The notes beneath the pieces were generated by a model. The model was not told where the DNA came from and did not search any database. It saw nothing but the letters and a program-made list of their open reading frames with translations. Positions 8,525 to 18,634 of a stretch of 64,000 bases of DNA are shown here, one piece after another. The stretch is from Paenibacillus sp. P25 (GTDB lineage Bacteria > Bacillota > Bacilli > Paenibacillales > NBRC-103111): contig CP085629.1 of NCBI GenBank assembly GCA_024704175.1, forward strand, positions 4,588,001-4,652,000, read 5' to 3'. Both the position numbers and the translations under genes were made by a program. Each line of letters begins with the position of its first letter. Position 1 is the stretch's first letter.

Positions 8525-9813
8525 TGAATACGTCCGAAAGTCATCTGGGAGCACAGAGTCTGGCAACCTCGAAAGAAACGGCGGCTAAGCCGGCCGGCTC
8601 CCTGTTCCGAAACCGTCACGTCCAAGCGATATTAACTTCAAATCTGCTGCTCCAGCTTGGCATTTGGGTGCGCAATTTCGCCATCCTGCTGTACGTAACG
8701 GACATCACGCATAACAATCCAGGCTATGTTTCCCTTATTTCCGTTGCCGAATATGCGCCTATCTTTATCTTTTCCTTCATCGGGGGCACGTTCGCCGATC
8801 GCTGGCGGCCGAAACGGACGATGGTCGGATGCGATCTGCTTTCCGCTTTATCCGTATTCGCCGTGCTGTTCACGCTGCTGTTCGGCTCTTGGCAGATGAT
8901 CTTCTTCGTCACCTTGGTCTCGGCGATCCTGTCGCAGTTCTCGATGCCTTCGGCGATGAAGCTGCTAAAGCGGCACGTGCCTCAGGAGCAGCTGCTGCAG
9001 CCGGCTATGGCCATGTTCCAAACATTAGTGGGGATCTTTATGGTCATCGGCCCGGCCGTCGGAACATACGTATACCAAAGCTTCGGCATCCATGTGTCTA
9101 TTGCTGTGATGGGCTTCATGTTTCTGCTCTCGGCGCTCACGCTCTCCTTCCTTCCGAAGGATGAGGCTCCCGCGGATGCCGGCGGAGCCGCCGCAAACCC
9201 AAGCTTTGTGCATGAGCTGCAAGAAGGCTTTCGTTACGTATTCGAGCGGAAAGTCCTAAGAACGTTAGGGGGCACCTTTGCTTTGGCCGGCCTGGCGGTC
9301 GGCCTCACCCAGCCTTTGATGGTTTTTGTAGCGACCAACAATTTGGGGATGGATAAGAGCTTTCTTCAATGGTCGCTGATGGCCAGCGGCGCGGCGATGC
9401 TGGTCGGCGGCGGGCTCGTGTTCGGGCTGACGAAAAAAATCCCGGCGCCGATCCTGCTCGCGCTCGGTTTGCTCGTCAGCGCCGTATGCAATGCAGGCAT
9501 CGGATGGTCTGCGAGCATTCCGCTGACCTTCGTATTCCAAGTGCTGAACGGCCTGTTCTACTCGTGCATCCAAACCGGAATCAACACGATGTTCTTGCAA
9601 AATACGGAGGAGTCGTTCGTCGGCCGGGTGAACGGCGTCATGATCCCGATGTTTATGGGCATGATGGTGCTAGGCATGTCCGTCGCGGGCGCACTCATGA
9701 ACAGCCTTTCTCTATTGACGGTATACGTTATAGGAGGCGTACTCTTCTTGGCTGGGGCTCTGCTGCTGGTTCCGTTGTTCCAAACGGGAAGCGCGGCACC
9801 TTCGGAAGAGTAG
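8524..9813 (+). CDS. MFS exporter (MFS_3, MefA/EntS-like)
   Basis: Intact 429-residue major facilitator of the type that exports macrolides or siderophores. Twelve predicted helices. The loop 2-3 motif GTFADRWRPKRTMV (GGxxADRxxRR pattern) and ILTSNLLLQLGIWVRNFAIL in helix 1 match this subfamily, which also shows the late ERKVLRTLGGTFALAG and MFLQNTEESFVGRVNGVMI stretches. The N-terminal 30 residues are polar and cytoplasmic. It is translated from an ATG overlapping the stop of the small upstream gene and is followed by a strong terminator. The dyad-bearing promoter upstream suggests drug-inducible expression. Confidence 0.9.
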   Translation: MNTSESHLGAQSLATSKETAAKPAGSLFRNRHVQAILTSNLLLQLGIWVRNFAILLYVTDITHNNPGYVSLISVAEYAPIFIFSFIGGTFADRWRPKRTMVGCDLLSALSVFAVLFTLLFGSWQMIFFVTLVSAILSQFSMPSAMKLLKRHVPQEQLLQPAMAMFQTLVGIFMVIGPAVGTYVYQSFGIHVSIAVMGFMFLLSALTLSFLPKDEAPADAGGAAANPSFVHELQEGFRYVFERKVLRTLGGTFALAGLAVGLTQPLMVFVATNNLGMDKSFLQWSLMASGAAMLVGGGLVFGLTKKIPAPILLALGLLVSAVCNAGIGWSASIPLTFVFQVLNGLFYSCIQTGINTMFLQNTEESFVGRVNGVMIPMFMGMMVLGMSVAGALMNSLSLLTVYVIGGVLFLAGALLLVPLFQTGSAAPSEE

Positions 9814-9834
9814 CGCCGAACCGCAGCGACAAAA

Positions 9835-9876
9835 AAGGACTTTACCTGTTTCGCTTAGGCGAACAGGTAAAGTCCT
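9835..9876. terminator. Strong bidirectional terminator between MFS gene and ilvA
   Basis: Stem of about 19 bp, starting AAGGACTTTACCTGTT and mirrored by AACAGGTAAAGTCCTT, with TTAG in the loop. A run of six A on the left gives a U-tract for leftward transcripts (ilvA). Confidence 0.9.
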
Positions 9877-9893
9877 TGCATGTTTATCCCGCA

Positions 9894-11149
9894 TTAAATC
9901 AGCAGATTGAACAAATGCGGGTCTTTGTTGATTTCGCTGAACTGCAGCCCCTTCTGCTTCATCCGGTCGATCAGCGGGCCGTAGTCGTCCCTTTGCTTGA
10001 GCTCGATGCCTACCAGCGCAGGTCCGTTCTCCTTGCTCGTCTTCTTCGTGTACTCGAACCGTGTAATATCGTCGTTCGGGCCCAGCACGTGCTCGAGAAA
10101 CTCGCGCAGAGCCCCCGCCCGCTGCGGAAAGTTCACGATAAAGTAATGCTTCAGCCCCTCGTAAATAAGCGAACGCTCCTTGATCTCCTGCATCCGGTCG
10201 ATATCGTTATTCCCGCCGCTGATGATGCAGACGACGTTCTTGCCCGCAATCTGTTCGCGGTAAAATTCCAGCGCCGCCACCGGAAGCGCCCCGGCCGGCT
10301 CCGCCACGATGGCGTTCTCGTTGTACAGCTCGAGAATCGTCGTGCATACCTTGCCTTCCGGTACGACGAGGATGTCATCCAGCACGTCGCGGGCAATTTC
10401 ATAGGTCAGCTCGCCGACCCGCTTCACCGCCGTGCCGTCCACAAATTTATCGATCTCCTCCAGCGTCACGATCTCGCCCCGGTCAATCGACTGCCGCATC
10501 GAAGGTGCGCCGCTCGCCTCCACGCCGATGACGCGGGTGGACGGGCTGATGCTCTTGATATACGTACCGACGCCCGCCATGAGTCCCCGCCGCCGACGCC
10601 TCCGAAGACGTAATCGACCGAATCCCGCATGTCCGTCATGAGCTCCAGCCCGACCGTACCTTGGCCCGCCACGACCTTCAGGTCGTCAAACGGGTGAATG
10701 AACTGCTGCCCTTCCCGCTCGCAATAGGCCAGCGCCTCGCGGAGCGAATCATCGAACGTATCGCCGAGCAGCATCACTTCCACATAAGGGCCGCCGAACA
10801 GCTTGACCTGCGATATTTTTTGCCGCGGGGTGGTGGCGGGCATGAAGATTTTGCCCGGGATCTTGAGGGCATTGCAGGAATAGGCGACGCCTTGGGCGTG
10901 GTTTCCCGCGCTGGCGCATACGACGCCCCTCTCCAGCACCTCATCCGGAAAGCTGCGGATCAGATTGTACGCCCCGCGGATTTTGAACGAGCGGACGACC
11001 TGCAGATCCTCGCGCTTCAGGTATACATTGCAGCCGTATCTTTCGGATAAAATGTAATTTTTCTGCAGCGGCGTTTGATGCACAACCTCCTTGAGCGCGT
11101 GGCTGGCCACGATGATATCCTCCAACTTGACTAGGGACTGACCTGACAT
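9894..11149 (-). CDS. ilvA: Threonine dehydratase IlvA, one frameshift
   Basis: PLP enzyme that deaminates threonine to 2-oxobutanoate, the first step to isoleucine. The PLP lysine lies in VVRSFKIRGAYNL; substrate and cofactor loops are CASAGNHAQGVAYS and, at the C-terminal part, CIISGGNNDIDR. The phosphate-binding glycine loop VFGGVGGGG-LMAGVGTY is cut by a missing G in a run of four at 10585-10588. The last 85 residues form an ACT-like regulatory domain (GLKHYFIVNFPQRAGALREF), so feedback control by isoleucine is possible. About 418 residues, normal. A ribosome site AGGAG precedes the ATG. Monocistronic. Confidence 0.93.
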
Positions 11150-11236
11150 TTAGCTTCTCCTCCACTGTTCATCTGTCTGCTTCCGAAAAGTTTGTTCTAT
11201 TATACACCTGTCCCGCCGGGAACTGAAGTGGAAAAA

Positions 11237-11282
11237 GAACAGCCTCCCATGGGCGCTGACCGCGCCGGCAGGAAGGCTGTTC
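11237..11282 (-). terminator. Terminator after the SLH-domain gene
   Basis: GAACAGCCT / AGGCTGTTC stem, followed on the minus strand by CTTTTTCC. It lies 27 bases beyond the stop of the S-layer-type gene. Confidence 0.75.
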
Positions 11283-11308
11283 CCCGTTGTAAATTCTAAC
11301 CTTTTTCT

Positions 11309-12551
11309 CTATCGAATAATGATGGTGTTTACAAGTTGATTATTGCCGCGCAGCTCGACGGTGCGGCCCGGGGTCAGAAGGCTGATGTCACCGGAAATGT
11401 AGAGCTTGCTGGAATCCACGCTGTAGACGGCGGTTTGCACGCCGGTGCTTACGGCCTGATTGATCGAGATCGAACCGATCCGGCCTTGCGCGTTAAGCTG
11501 GTAGCTGTTCAGCGTCCCCGTCACGGAGAAGTCGGTCTGCTGCGACGGTCGCTGGTTCGCGGGCGTCAGCACTTCCACATAGATCGCTTTGCCGCCGTAG
11601 GAGCGGATCAGCACTTGGTCGCCGGTCTGCAGGTCCGCGACCGTAGCATGCGCACCGTTACGGAAGACGAAAACGTTCGGATCGAGCTCAACGTTAATGG
11701 TCTGCGTTATTCGCCGTCTTGATCGGCAAGCAGGTTGTTCGCTACAGCTCCCGTCACTTCCCCTTAACGGAGGTTTGGTCCGGCGACTGGGTGCCGGTGC
11801 GGTCGAGTAGAGCCGCCAGCTCGGCGCGGGTGACCGGCTTGTTCGGACGGAACGTGTTGTCGTCGTAGCCGTCGATCAGCTTATGCTCGAGCGCTACAGC
11901 CACGTAGCCGACGGAGCCCGCCGGAATTTTATCCGCATCCGCAAACGGCGGCTTCGCGTTCATTTTCGACTTCGCTTCATCCTGGAGCTTCAGCGCCTTC
12001 ACGAGCAGCGTCGTAGCCCACAGGCGGTCGGCTTCTTTCTCCGGCTGCACGGCGTCGTCGTTTTCCGTGAACAGGTCGTTCTGCAGTGCTACAGCCACGT
12101 AGCCTACCGCCCAAGGATATTTCTGCTTGATTTTATCCGCATCTTTGAAGTTCAGGTTCGACGCCTTGGCATCGGCCGATTCGGCCTGGTCGCGCAGACC
12201 CATCAAACGAACCGCCGCCGTGATCGCTTCGATCCGGGAGATCGTTTGGCGCGGCTTGAACGTACCGTCCTCGTAGCCTTCGAAGACGCGCTTGGAAGCG
12301 AGGCTGGCAATATACCGCTGCGCCCATTCGACATCCTTGCCTTTCAGGTCGTCGAACGTCAGCCGGATGTTCAGATTCACATTCGCTTCTTTATTATTCC
12401 ACTGGGTTTGGATCACTTTCAGATCCTTATCGCGGTCTTTGTCCCTGTCCTTGTCCTTCCCTCTGCCGTCGGCAAAAGCTGCGGAAGCGCCGCCTGCCAG
12501 CATGGCCAGAGTCAATCCGGAAATTACGGTCTTCTTGAATGCGTTGTTCAT
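11309..12551 (-). CDS. Secreted S-layer homology (SLH) domain protein, two frameshifts
   Basis: Signal peptide KKTVISGLTLAMLAGGASA with cleavage near AFA, then a charged GRGKDKDRDKDRDKD linker. Three SLH repeats follow: IASLASKRVFEGYEDGTFKP, VAVALQNDLFTENDDAVQPE and VAVALEHKLIDGYDDNTFRP. SLH triplets bind pyruvylated cell-wall polymer, so the protein is expected on the cell surface. After a shift near 11757 (G run) and another near 11710, a beta-rich C-terminal region reads INVELDPNVFVFRNGAHATV, LQTGDQVLIRSYGGKAIYVE and ends LRGNNQLVNTIIIR. About 413 residues. No enzyme domain is seen; a wall-associated structural or sensing role is inferred. Confidence 0.85.
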
Positions 12552-12767
12552 TCGTCATTCTCCTTTTTCGTTCAGCTAGTATGTATTATGGTTACAGCGA
12601 ACCATCCGGCGGCTTCAATAGCGAACACCGGGGCCGCGGAAGCCGTAAGCGAATGCAAACGGACGTCCGTGATGTCATGCAGTTTGAGAAGACTTCAGAA
12701 CCTTCGCGAAGAGTTCCTGGATTTAATACATCAATTCGCCTGTGCAAAAACAATTGGGGGGGTGCTT

Positions 12768-12796
12768 TTGAACAACTTTGCCAAAAATGATAGACT
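12768..12796 (+). promoter_or_regulatory. Putative promoter of the FAD oxidoreductase gene
   Basis: TTGAAC (12768-12773), 17 bases, TAGACT (12791-12796), 41 bases before the ATG at 12838. Nothing else is recognisable in the 287 bases between this gene and the divergent SLH gene. Confidence 0.45.
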
Positions 12797-12837
12797 TAAA
12801 AAACGAAAAGATGATCAAAGGAGCGTAAAGAAAGCGG

Positions 12838-14455
12838 ATGAACAGAAAACGCAAAAGGCTGACCGTCGGCCTGGCCGTGCTCGCGCTGGTGACGCTGGCC
12901 GCTGTATATTCTCTGATGCAGTGGATGTCTCTCGGAACCGGGGGAAAAATACGGCGAAGCCGGCCGGGGACGATGGGCGGGGCACAGCCGCATCCGCCGT
13001 CAAGACGGATCCCAAAGAGCCGGCTATTCCTACGGAGCAGGTGGATGTGGCCGTCTTCGGCAAGCGAGCTCGAAGGGCTGTACCTGGCCCGCGCCGCGGC
13101 GGACGAAGGACTGAAGGTCAAGGTGCTCGATCCGCGGGACGCCTTCGGCGGGCAGGTGCTGCAGGGCGAGATGCTGTTCCTGGACGAAACGCGGGATGAC
13201 CAGCGCAGGTCGCTGGTTCAGGGGCGTGCGAAGGAGCTGTTCGACGGCTTCCGTAACGGGAAGATCCGCAAGCTGTCGGAATTCCAGCAATATTTTGACA
13301 AGCTGAAGAAGGATATTCCGGTGGAGCAGGGCGTGAAGATCGGGGAAGTGAAGCAGGTGCAGGGCCAGTTCGGGCCGCATGCGGTCGAATCGGTCGATTA
13401 CACGACCAAGGACGGAACGAAGAAGCGGATCCAGGCCGCTTACTGGGTCGACAACACGGACTACGCGGCTTTCCTCAGCAAGCTTCAGGTGAACCGGTCC
13501 GCCGGGGCTGGAGCAGTTTTACGGGCAGAAGAACATTGAATACATGAGCGCCGGCATGATGATGAAATTCAAGAACGTGGACTGGGCCAAGTTCCAGAAA
13601 AGCTTCAATGATCTGACGAAGGAGCAGCGCAGCGCCAAGTACGGCGGAGGAGTCGTCGACAGCGACTTTGCGATCGGACTCTCGGGCATGACGAGCCGGT
13701 ACAAGCCTTCGAACGACCGGGTGTTCCTGCGCGGACTCAATGCTGTGAATCAACGGGACGGCGAGGTGCTGATCAACGCGTCGCTGATCTACACCGTCGA
13801 TCCGTCCGACAGCAAATCCGTAGCGGATGCGCTCGAGCTCGGCAAGAAGGAAATGCCGCTTATTCTCGATCACTTCCGGAAAAATATTACAGGCTGGGAG
13901 CATGCGGAGCTGAACGGCTTCCCGAACTACCTGTATATCCGGGAGTACAACCATTATGAATCGGATTATGTGCTGAAACCGTCCGACATGCTCGGAGCCA
14001 AGATGTTCTGGGATAACGTCAGCATCGGCGGCTACCCGCTGGACCTGCAGGGGACGAGCGCCAACAAATGGGGCATCGAGATGGGCCGGCCGGACAAGTA
14101 CGGGATGCCGCTGCGCAGCTTCCTGCTGAAAAATTACGACAATGTCATTATGGCGGGTAAAAATGTCGGTTCCTCGGCCATCGCTTACGGCAGTGCGCGG
14201 ATCCAGCCGAACACGAGTCTCGCGGCGGAAACGATCGGCATCCTCCTTGGGCAGATCCAGGGGAAAAAGAAGCTTCGCGAGCTGCGCGAAGCGGATATGC
14301 CGGCGCTGGATCAGTTGCTGGCCTCGAAGTACAACATCAAGCTGACGGGCGTCACGGGCAACAACAAGCTCGCCGGCTGGACGGCGGATGAAATCGCCAA
14401 GCTGGACAGCGGCGAGATCGTGTACGCGCAGTATGTAAGCAAGCGGAAGAAGTAG
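12838..14455 (+). CDS. Membrane-anchored FAD-dependent oxidoreductase, three frameshifts
   Basis: N-terminal basic stretch and a single helix (LTVGLAVLALVTLAAVYSLM) act as an uncleaved anchor. After shifts near 12945 and 13060 comes the dinucleotide-binding strand VDVAVFGSELEGLYLARAA with KVLDPRDAFGGQVLQGEM, the layout of the FAD_oxidored (PF12831) group. A third shift near 13505 leads to EYMSAGMMMKFKNVDWAKFQ. Near the C-terminus NVIMAGKNVGSSAIAYGSAR is the FAD-contacting segment. About 538 residues. GxGxxG is altered to GSELEG, as in related proteins of this group. Substrate unknown; the anchor suggests it may work at the outer face, which would be unusual for a flavoprotein. Confidence 0.8.
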
Positions 14456-14468
14456 CTTTGAGAAGAAA

Positions 14469-14514
14469 GGCTCTCCCTTTTGAGGCCGGCGATGGCCTCA
14501 GGGAGAGCCCTTTT
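14469..14514. terminator. Bidirectional terminator between FAD gene and bicupin gene
   Basis: GGCTCTCCC / GGGAGAGCC outer stem and TGAGGCC / GGCCTCA inner stem, followed by CTTTT. It is shared by two convergent genes. Confidence 0.85.
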
Positions 14515-14530
14515 ACGTCGATAGGGAGCT

Positions 14531-15729
14531 TCAGGTCTTCCCGGGTGCCTGCTCCTTGCCCGTGCAGCGGACGACCGGCCATTTTTCCTTGCGCAGCGCA
14601 TTCATCAGCTCGTCTCCGGCATGCAGGTTCTCCTGCACCAGCCGCCGCGGCGTCAGCGCCATCCATTGATTCAGCGAGACGTCGGCGAAACGGTCGCTGC
14701 GGAACATCTCCAGAAACCACAGACTCTGGTCGCCTGTATTCTGAATATAATGACCGAAGGCGAACGGGACATAGCCCACATCCCCCGCCCGGTAATCGAA
14801 CGTGCGCGCCGTGCCGCTGGCGGCGAAGACGGTCATGCGGCCTTGGCCCGTGAGGTAATACTGCCATTCGTCGTTGTTCGGATGCCAATGCAGCTCCCGC
14901 ATCCCGCCCGGCTTGATTTCCACCAGGGCCGCCGCAATCCGCGTAGAGACAGGAAAGTTGGAAGAATCGGCGATGCGCACCGTCCCGCCCGGGGTCACGA
15001 TCGGCGGCTGCGCCAGCGACTCGGTGCGTGAAGCTCAGCGGTACTGCGCTATAGGGATCCGGCACCTCCTGGGTTTCCAGGGGACCGGGAACCCCCGCCT
15101 GGTAGATATACCGCTGCTTGGCCGGAATATGGGCAAGGGCCTCTTCCGGCACGCAGAAATTCGCAGCCAGCACCTCCTTCGGCGTATGCGCGAACCAGTC
15201 GGAGATGGAGAAGGTATCGAGGTCGGAGAAGCTGCCGTCATCGAAGACAAGCAGAAACTCGCAGCCTTCCTCGAGCCCCTGGATCGAGTGGGGATCCCCG
15301 GGGAAAATACCACAGATCGCCCGCACCGACGTCGGCGATAAAGTTCCGTCCGTTCTGGTCGACGGCGGTAATGCGGGCCCGGCCGAGCAGCATGAAGGCC
15401 CATTCGGCCTGCTTGTGCCAGTGCAGCTCCCGTACGCCGCCCGGCGTGAGACGCATGTTCACACCGGCCAGCGTGGTGGCGATCGGCAGATCTCTTACAG
15501 TGATTTCCCGTGACCAGCCGCCGTGACTCAGCTGCATATGGGTGTCGGAGAAGGAGAATTTAAGGTTGGGGACGGTGCCGGCATCGGTAACGGGAGGGAC
15601 CAGCAGATCGGGGTTCTCGAGATCCCTCATCACATCCCGCGGCCCGGGATCGGTAGCGCCGGCGCCGTCGCTTCTTATGGGCTCAGGCACCGATCCGTAA
15701 GCGACCGGGTTCCCAGGTTTATTTTCCAT
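14531..15729 (-). CDS. Oxalate decarboxylase-type bicupin with altered lid, two frameshifts
   Basis: Two cupin domains, each with the Mn-binding set. Domain 1: [17 protein letters not shown] plus a later PHSIQG. Domain 2: [18 protein letters not shown] plus [10 protein letters not shown]. The sequence follows Bacillus OxdC closely (about 399 against 385 residues), including [15 protein letters not shown]. In OxdC the active-site lid is S-E-N-S-T with the Glu essential for decarboxylation; the aligned segment here is FSDLDTF. Converting oxalate to formate and CO2 is therefore uncertain. Shifts lie near 15300 and 15030 (before [16 protein letters not shown]). AAAGGAG precedes the ATG at 15729. 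No signal peptide. Confidence 0.85.
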
Positions 15730-15836
15730 ACATCTGGACTCCTTTCTCTTAGGATGATCATTTTAAAAAGCAGTCGGATGTTCATTCCCCTCAATGTATG
15801 AGAGAGGCTCCCTGCATATAACCGCTCAGACGCAAA

Positions 15837-15875
15837 AAGAAACCCGCACCATGGGTTCATGGATACGGGTTTCTT
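15837..15875 (-). terminator. Terminator of the LacI-controlled operon
   Basis: AAGAAACCCG / CGGGTTTCTT 10-bp stem followed on the minus strand by TTTTTGC. It begins only four bases after the stop of the GH38/DUF5054-like gene and closes the whole leftward operon. Confidence 0.85.
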
Positions 15876-15878
15876 CGA

Positions 15879-18596
15879 TTATCGGGAGTGTATGGTTCGG
15901 AGGCGAAGCGTATGGACCTCGAAGGCTTTGGTCTGCAGTCGAACCTGCCCGCCCTCCATGCCTTTCGCCGGCTCCAAAGCCAGTTCCCGCCGATTATGCT
16001 CCAGCAGATCGGTCAGGGTCACCGAACGAACGGCCGGAGGCAGGGTCAGGACAAGCTCGCGCTCCCGCCCCGACCACTCGCGCAGCCGCAGAATGAAACC
16101 GTCCCCGTCCTCCGCCGGTTTGAAGCAGGTGACGGCTGCGCCGTCCAATCCCAGCGGCAGCAGGTCGGTTACGGGCGGCTCGCCCGCGACCCGGCTGTCC
16201 CGCACGGGCAGCACCAGCGGAGCGTTCCGGACTTCCTCCGCCCGCTTCCACACCTCCGCTTCTGACCAGTCCCCGGCATGCGGGATCAGCCGGTAGCGGT
16301 AACGGAAATCGCCGCCGGTCCACTGCGGGAAGTTCGTTCCCCACCAATTGTTGAACAGGTTAAAATGAAGCTCCGGCTTCTCCGGCCGGTACTCGTGCTC
16401 AAAGTCCCACATGCCGTTCCTGCCGATGAAGAAGAGCGGCGTATCGAACGGAACGACGGCCATGCCCGCGCCGCCGTCGCCGGTCACATCGACGAAATGC
16501 TCGCAGCAGTGCAGCAGTGTGCTGGAGGAACGGACCACATCGCGAACCGGATCGATCACGCTGCCCATTTTATTGATGCGGTAACGGGCGTTGTCCAGCC
16601 GAAGCGGAAACACGAGACTGCCCGACTCGGCCTTCGGCGTCTCCTCCTTGCCCTCCAGCCGCAGCTCCAGATCGAGATAAGCGTCCTCCGTCAACGTGAA
16701 GGACCAGCCGATCCGCCGTGCGTTTCCGTATTCTTCCGTGGATTCTGTACCTCCCGGCGCCGTACATGTGACCCGGACGGACCCTTCCCCTTCCGTCAGC
16801 TCGATGTCCGGTTGTCCGGTCGTGAAGGCAAGCCGCTTCTGCTCCTCCGGGTAGCCGGTCTTCCCGAAATCGTGCACGCCCCAATCGTAGAAGCGGTAGG
16901 CGTACTTCTTCAGATAGCGGGTAATCTCGCGATTCGAATAGACGTTATATTCGTATTGGCCGAATCCGTAATCGGCCTGCTTATCGACGAACTCTTTGTG
17001 CAGACGCTTATCCCATAGGCTTCGGACCCACCCGGAATAGCGGCATATGGTAACGGTCAAAAAGACATTTTCCAGCACCGCCGCCGTCTCCGTCATATAG
17101 GCTCGCAATCCGCCGGCCGAGACAGCGGGTTCCGTCACGGCCGGCGCCTCACGCGCCGCCAAGGATCTTGCCGCCGTCTCCCGCTCCGCTGCGATTACCG
17201 CCAATGCCTTGTATCCCAAGGCAGGCAGGTTCCGGACCTCCGCCCAGGCCCCGTTCCCGCTTGGCGTCAGCCGGACCGGCTCGCCGGTTTCGCAGTCCAC
17301 CAGCGCTTCATCCGTACCGGGCAGCTGCTCCGAGGACAGGAGCACGCGGGCGTCCCGCTTCCAGCCCAAGTGGTTGTATACCCGCAAGACCCGGGTTTTG
17401 TCGTCAGCGCCCCCGGCAGACCCGCTCAAGAGAAGCTCCGCCGCCTCCAAGGCCGCCTCGGCTTTGTTCAAATAATCCCGTCGCTCCTGCCACGAACGCT
17501 CCATCAGCCGGTAAGGCTCCGTCGCTTTGTCCTGCAGAAACTCCTTCTTCCTGTATCGTCTCTCCGATCCCTTTGGGAACAGAAACGTCTTGCAGTCCAT
17601 CCCCCACGTATGCTCCCCGAACAGCGGCGCAAACTCGTAGCTCTCGTCGATCCGCTTCTTGATTTCGTCCGAATCATGCGCTTCCCCGGCAAGCTTCGCC
17701 AAGCTCCATGCGCTTTCCACCGCCGCAATCCGGCCTCTCAGCTCCCGCGCACGGGAAACCTCCCTCGGGGCGGTGCCGACGCCGTGGATCCAGGAATCCG
17801 CCAAATCGCCGCGTACGACCGGCAGATCGGGATTTCGCGACAGGAAATCCTCGGCGAAATCGCTGAGGCTCCCGATATGCAGCTCCGCGTCAAGTCCGCT
17901 CTCCGCGATCGATTCCTTCATCTCCTGAATAATCGAAGGATCGTGCGGCCCGTGATTGTCGCTCGTCTGGATCATGGCGAGCCACACCGAATGCTCCCAC
18001 TCCTCCGGAGGCAGAATGCCCGTCCCGTACGAGCCCTTCGAGTAAAAGGTAAGCGACCGCGCGCCGTCCGGCCCTTCCCACAGGAATACCGGCGGCACAT
18101 CCGGCGGTGTGGAAGCCGGGTTGCAGCCGAGATGAAGAATCTTCACTCCCGCTTTCGCCAGCGGCGACGGGACCGACCAGGTATGGCCGGGAACGTCCGT
18201 CATCTTGGCATCTTTCGGCGTATAGCCGAACCGCTCAGATAGCTCCCGCGACACGTACATTCCGCGAATCCATTCCTCCAGCCCGCAGAATTCCGTATGC
18301 GTCGTGTAGGGCAGCATATGCCAGATCAGCTCGCCGATTCTGTAAGAAGCGGGCCGCCTTGTCCCGCTCCTCCTGCCCGCTCCCCTCAAGTGATTGCAGA
18401 AGCGGCCATGCGGACATCGTCCAGACATATTTTTCCCCGGCGGGTTCGATTCCGTTTGTTCGCAGATGGAGTTGACATCCCTCAGCATCTCCGTACGGTA
18501 ACGCTCCACCACATCGGAGACCAAGCCGGTGAAGCCAATATCAAAGTGCGTTTTGAAAACAACATAAATCTTTTCCAGTTTCCGCCCCACAGACAC
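15879..18596 (-). CDS. GH38-related (DUF5054-like) glycoside hydrolase, two frameshifts
   Basis: Large protein (about 905 residues), last gene of the operon. N-terminal KIYVVFKTHFDIGFTGLVSD has the Thr-His-x-Asp zinc pair typical of GH38-type catalytic barrels. YVWTMSAWPLLQSLEGSGQE is in another frame between shifts near 18430 (G4A5 run) and 18340, then ELIWHMLPYTTHTEF and KMTDVPGHTWSVPSPLAKAG follow. SLTFYSKGSYGTGILPPEEW and IQTSDNHGPHDPSIIQE complete the barrel; beta domains fill the rest (WDFEHEYRPEKPELHFNLFN). I recall this layout from the DUF5054 family; sugar specificity is unknown. No signal peptide, so it should act in the cytoplasm on imported material. Confidence 0.75.
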   Translation of the reverse strand: MSVGRKLEKIYVVFKTHFDIGFTGLVSDVVERYRTEMLRDVNSICEQTESNPPGKNMSGRCPHGRFCNHLRGAGRRSGTRRPASYRIGELIWHMLPYTTHTEFCGLEEWIRGMYVSRELSERFGYTPKDAKMTDVPGHTWSVPSPLAKAGVKILHLGCNPASTPPDVPPVFLWEGPDGARSLTFYSKGSYGTGILPPEEWEHSVWLAMIQTSDNHGPHDPSIIQEMKESIAESGLDAELHIGSLSDFAEDFLSRNPDLPVVRGDLADSWIHGVGTAPREVSRARELRGRIAAVESAWSLAKLAGEAHDSDEIKKRIDESYEFAPLFGEHTWGMDCKTFLFPKGSERRYRKKEFLQDKATEPYRLMERSWQERRDYLNKAEAALEAAELLLSGSAGGADDKTRVLRVYNHLGWKRDARVLLSSEQLPGTDEALVDCETGEPVRLTPSGNGAWAEVRNLPALGYKALAVIAAERETAARSLAAREAPAVTEPAVSAGGLRAYMTETAAVLENVFLTVTICRYSGWVRSLWDKRLHKEFVDKQADYGFGQYEYNVYSNREITRYLKKYAYRFYDWGVHDFGKTGYPEEQKRLAFTTGQPDIELTEGEGSVRVTCTAPGGTESTEEYGNARRIGWSFTLTEDAYLDLELRLEGKEETPKAESGSLVFPLRLDNARYRINKMGSVIDPVRDVVRSSSTLLHCCEHFVDVTGDGGAGMAVVPFDTPLFFIGRNGMWDFEHEYRPEKPELHFNLFNNWWGTNFPQWTGGDFRYRYRLIPHAGDWSEAEVWKRAEEVRNAPLVLPVRDSRVAGEPPVTDLLPLGLDGAAVTCFKPAEDGDGFILRLREWSGRERELVLTLPPAVRSVTLTDLLEHNRRELALEPAKGMEGGQVRLQTKAFEVHTLRLRTIHSR

Positions 18597-18634
18597 CGCT
18601 CCTTCCTTACCGCTCTCTTATCTCTGCATGGTTG

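Noticed and set aside
9369-10613. 414-codon plus-strand frame overlapping the MFS gene and antisense to ilvA
   Set aside because: Composition is Arg/His/Gln-rich without any domain, it crosses a strong terminator, and both overlapping genes are certain.
11150-11236. T-box or amino acid leader before ilvA
   Set aside because: The space before ilvA is under 90 bases and lacks the T-box core and a specifier loop. The hairpin nearby belongs to the SLH gene.
11883-13199. 438-codon open frame on the plus strand, antisense to the SLH gene and running into the FAD gene
   Set aside because: It is a GC-rich shadow frame. Its first part is antisense to clear SLH repeats, has Arg/His-rich composition and no ribosome site. 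Only its last part reads in frame with a segment of the FAD gene because of a shift there.
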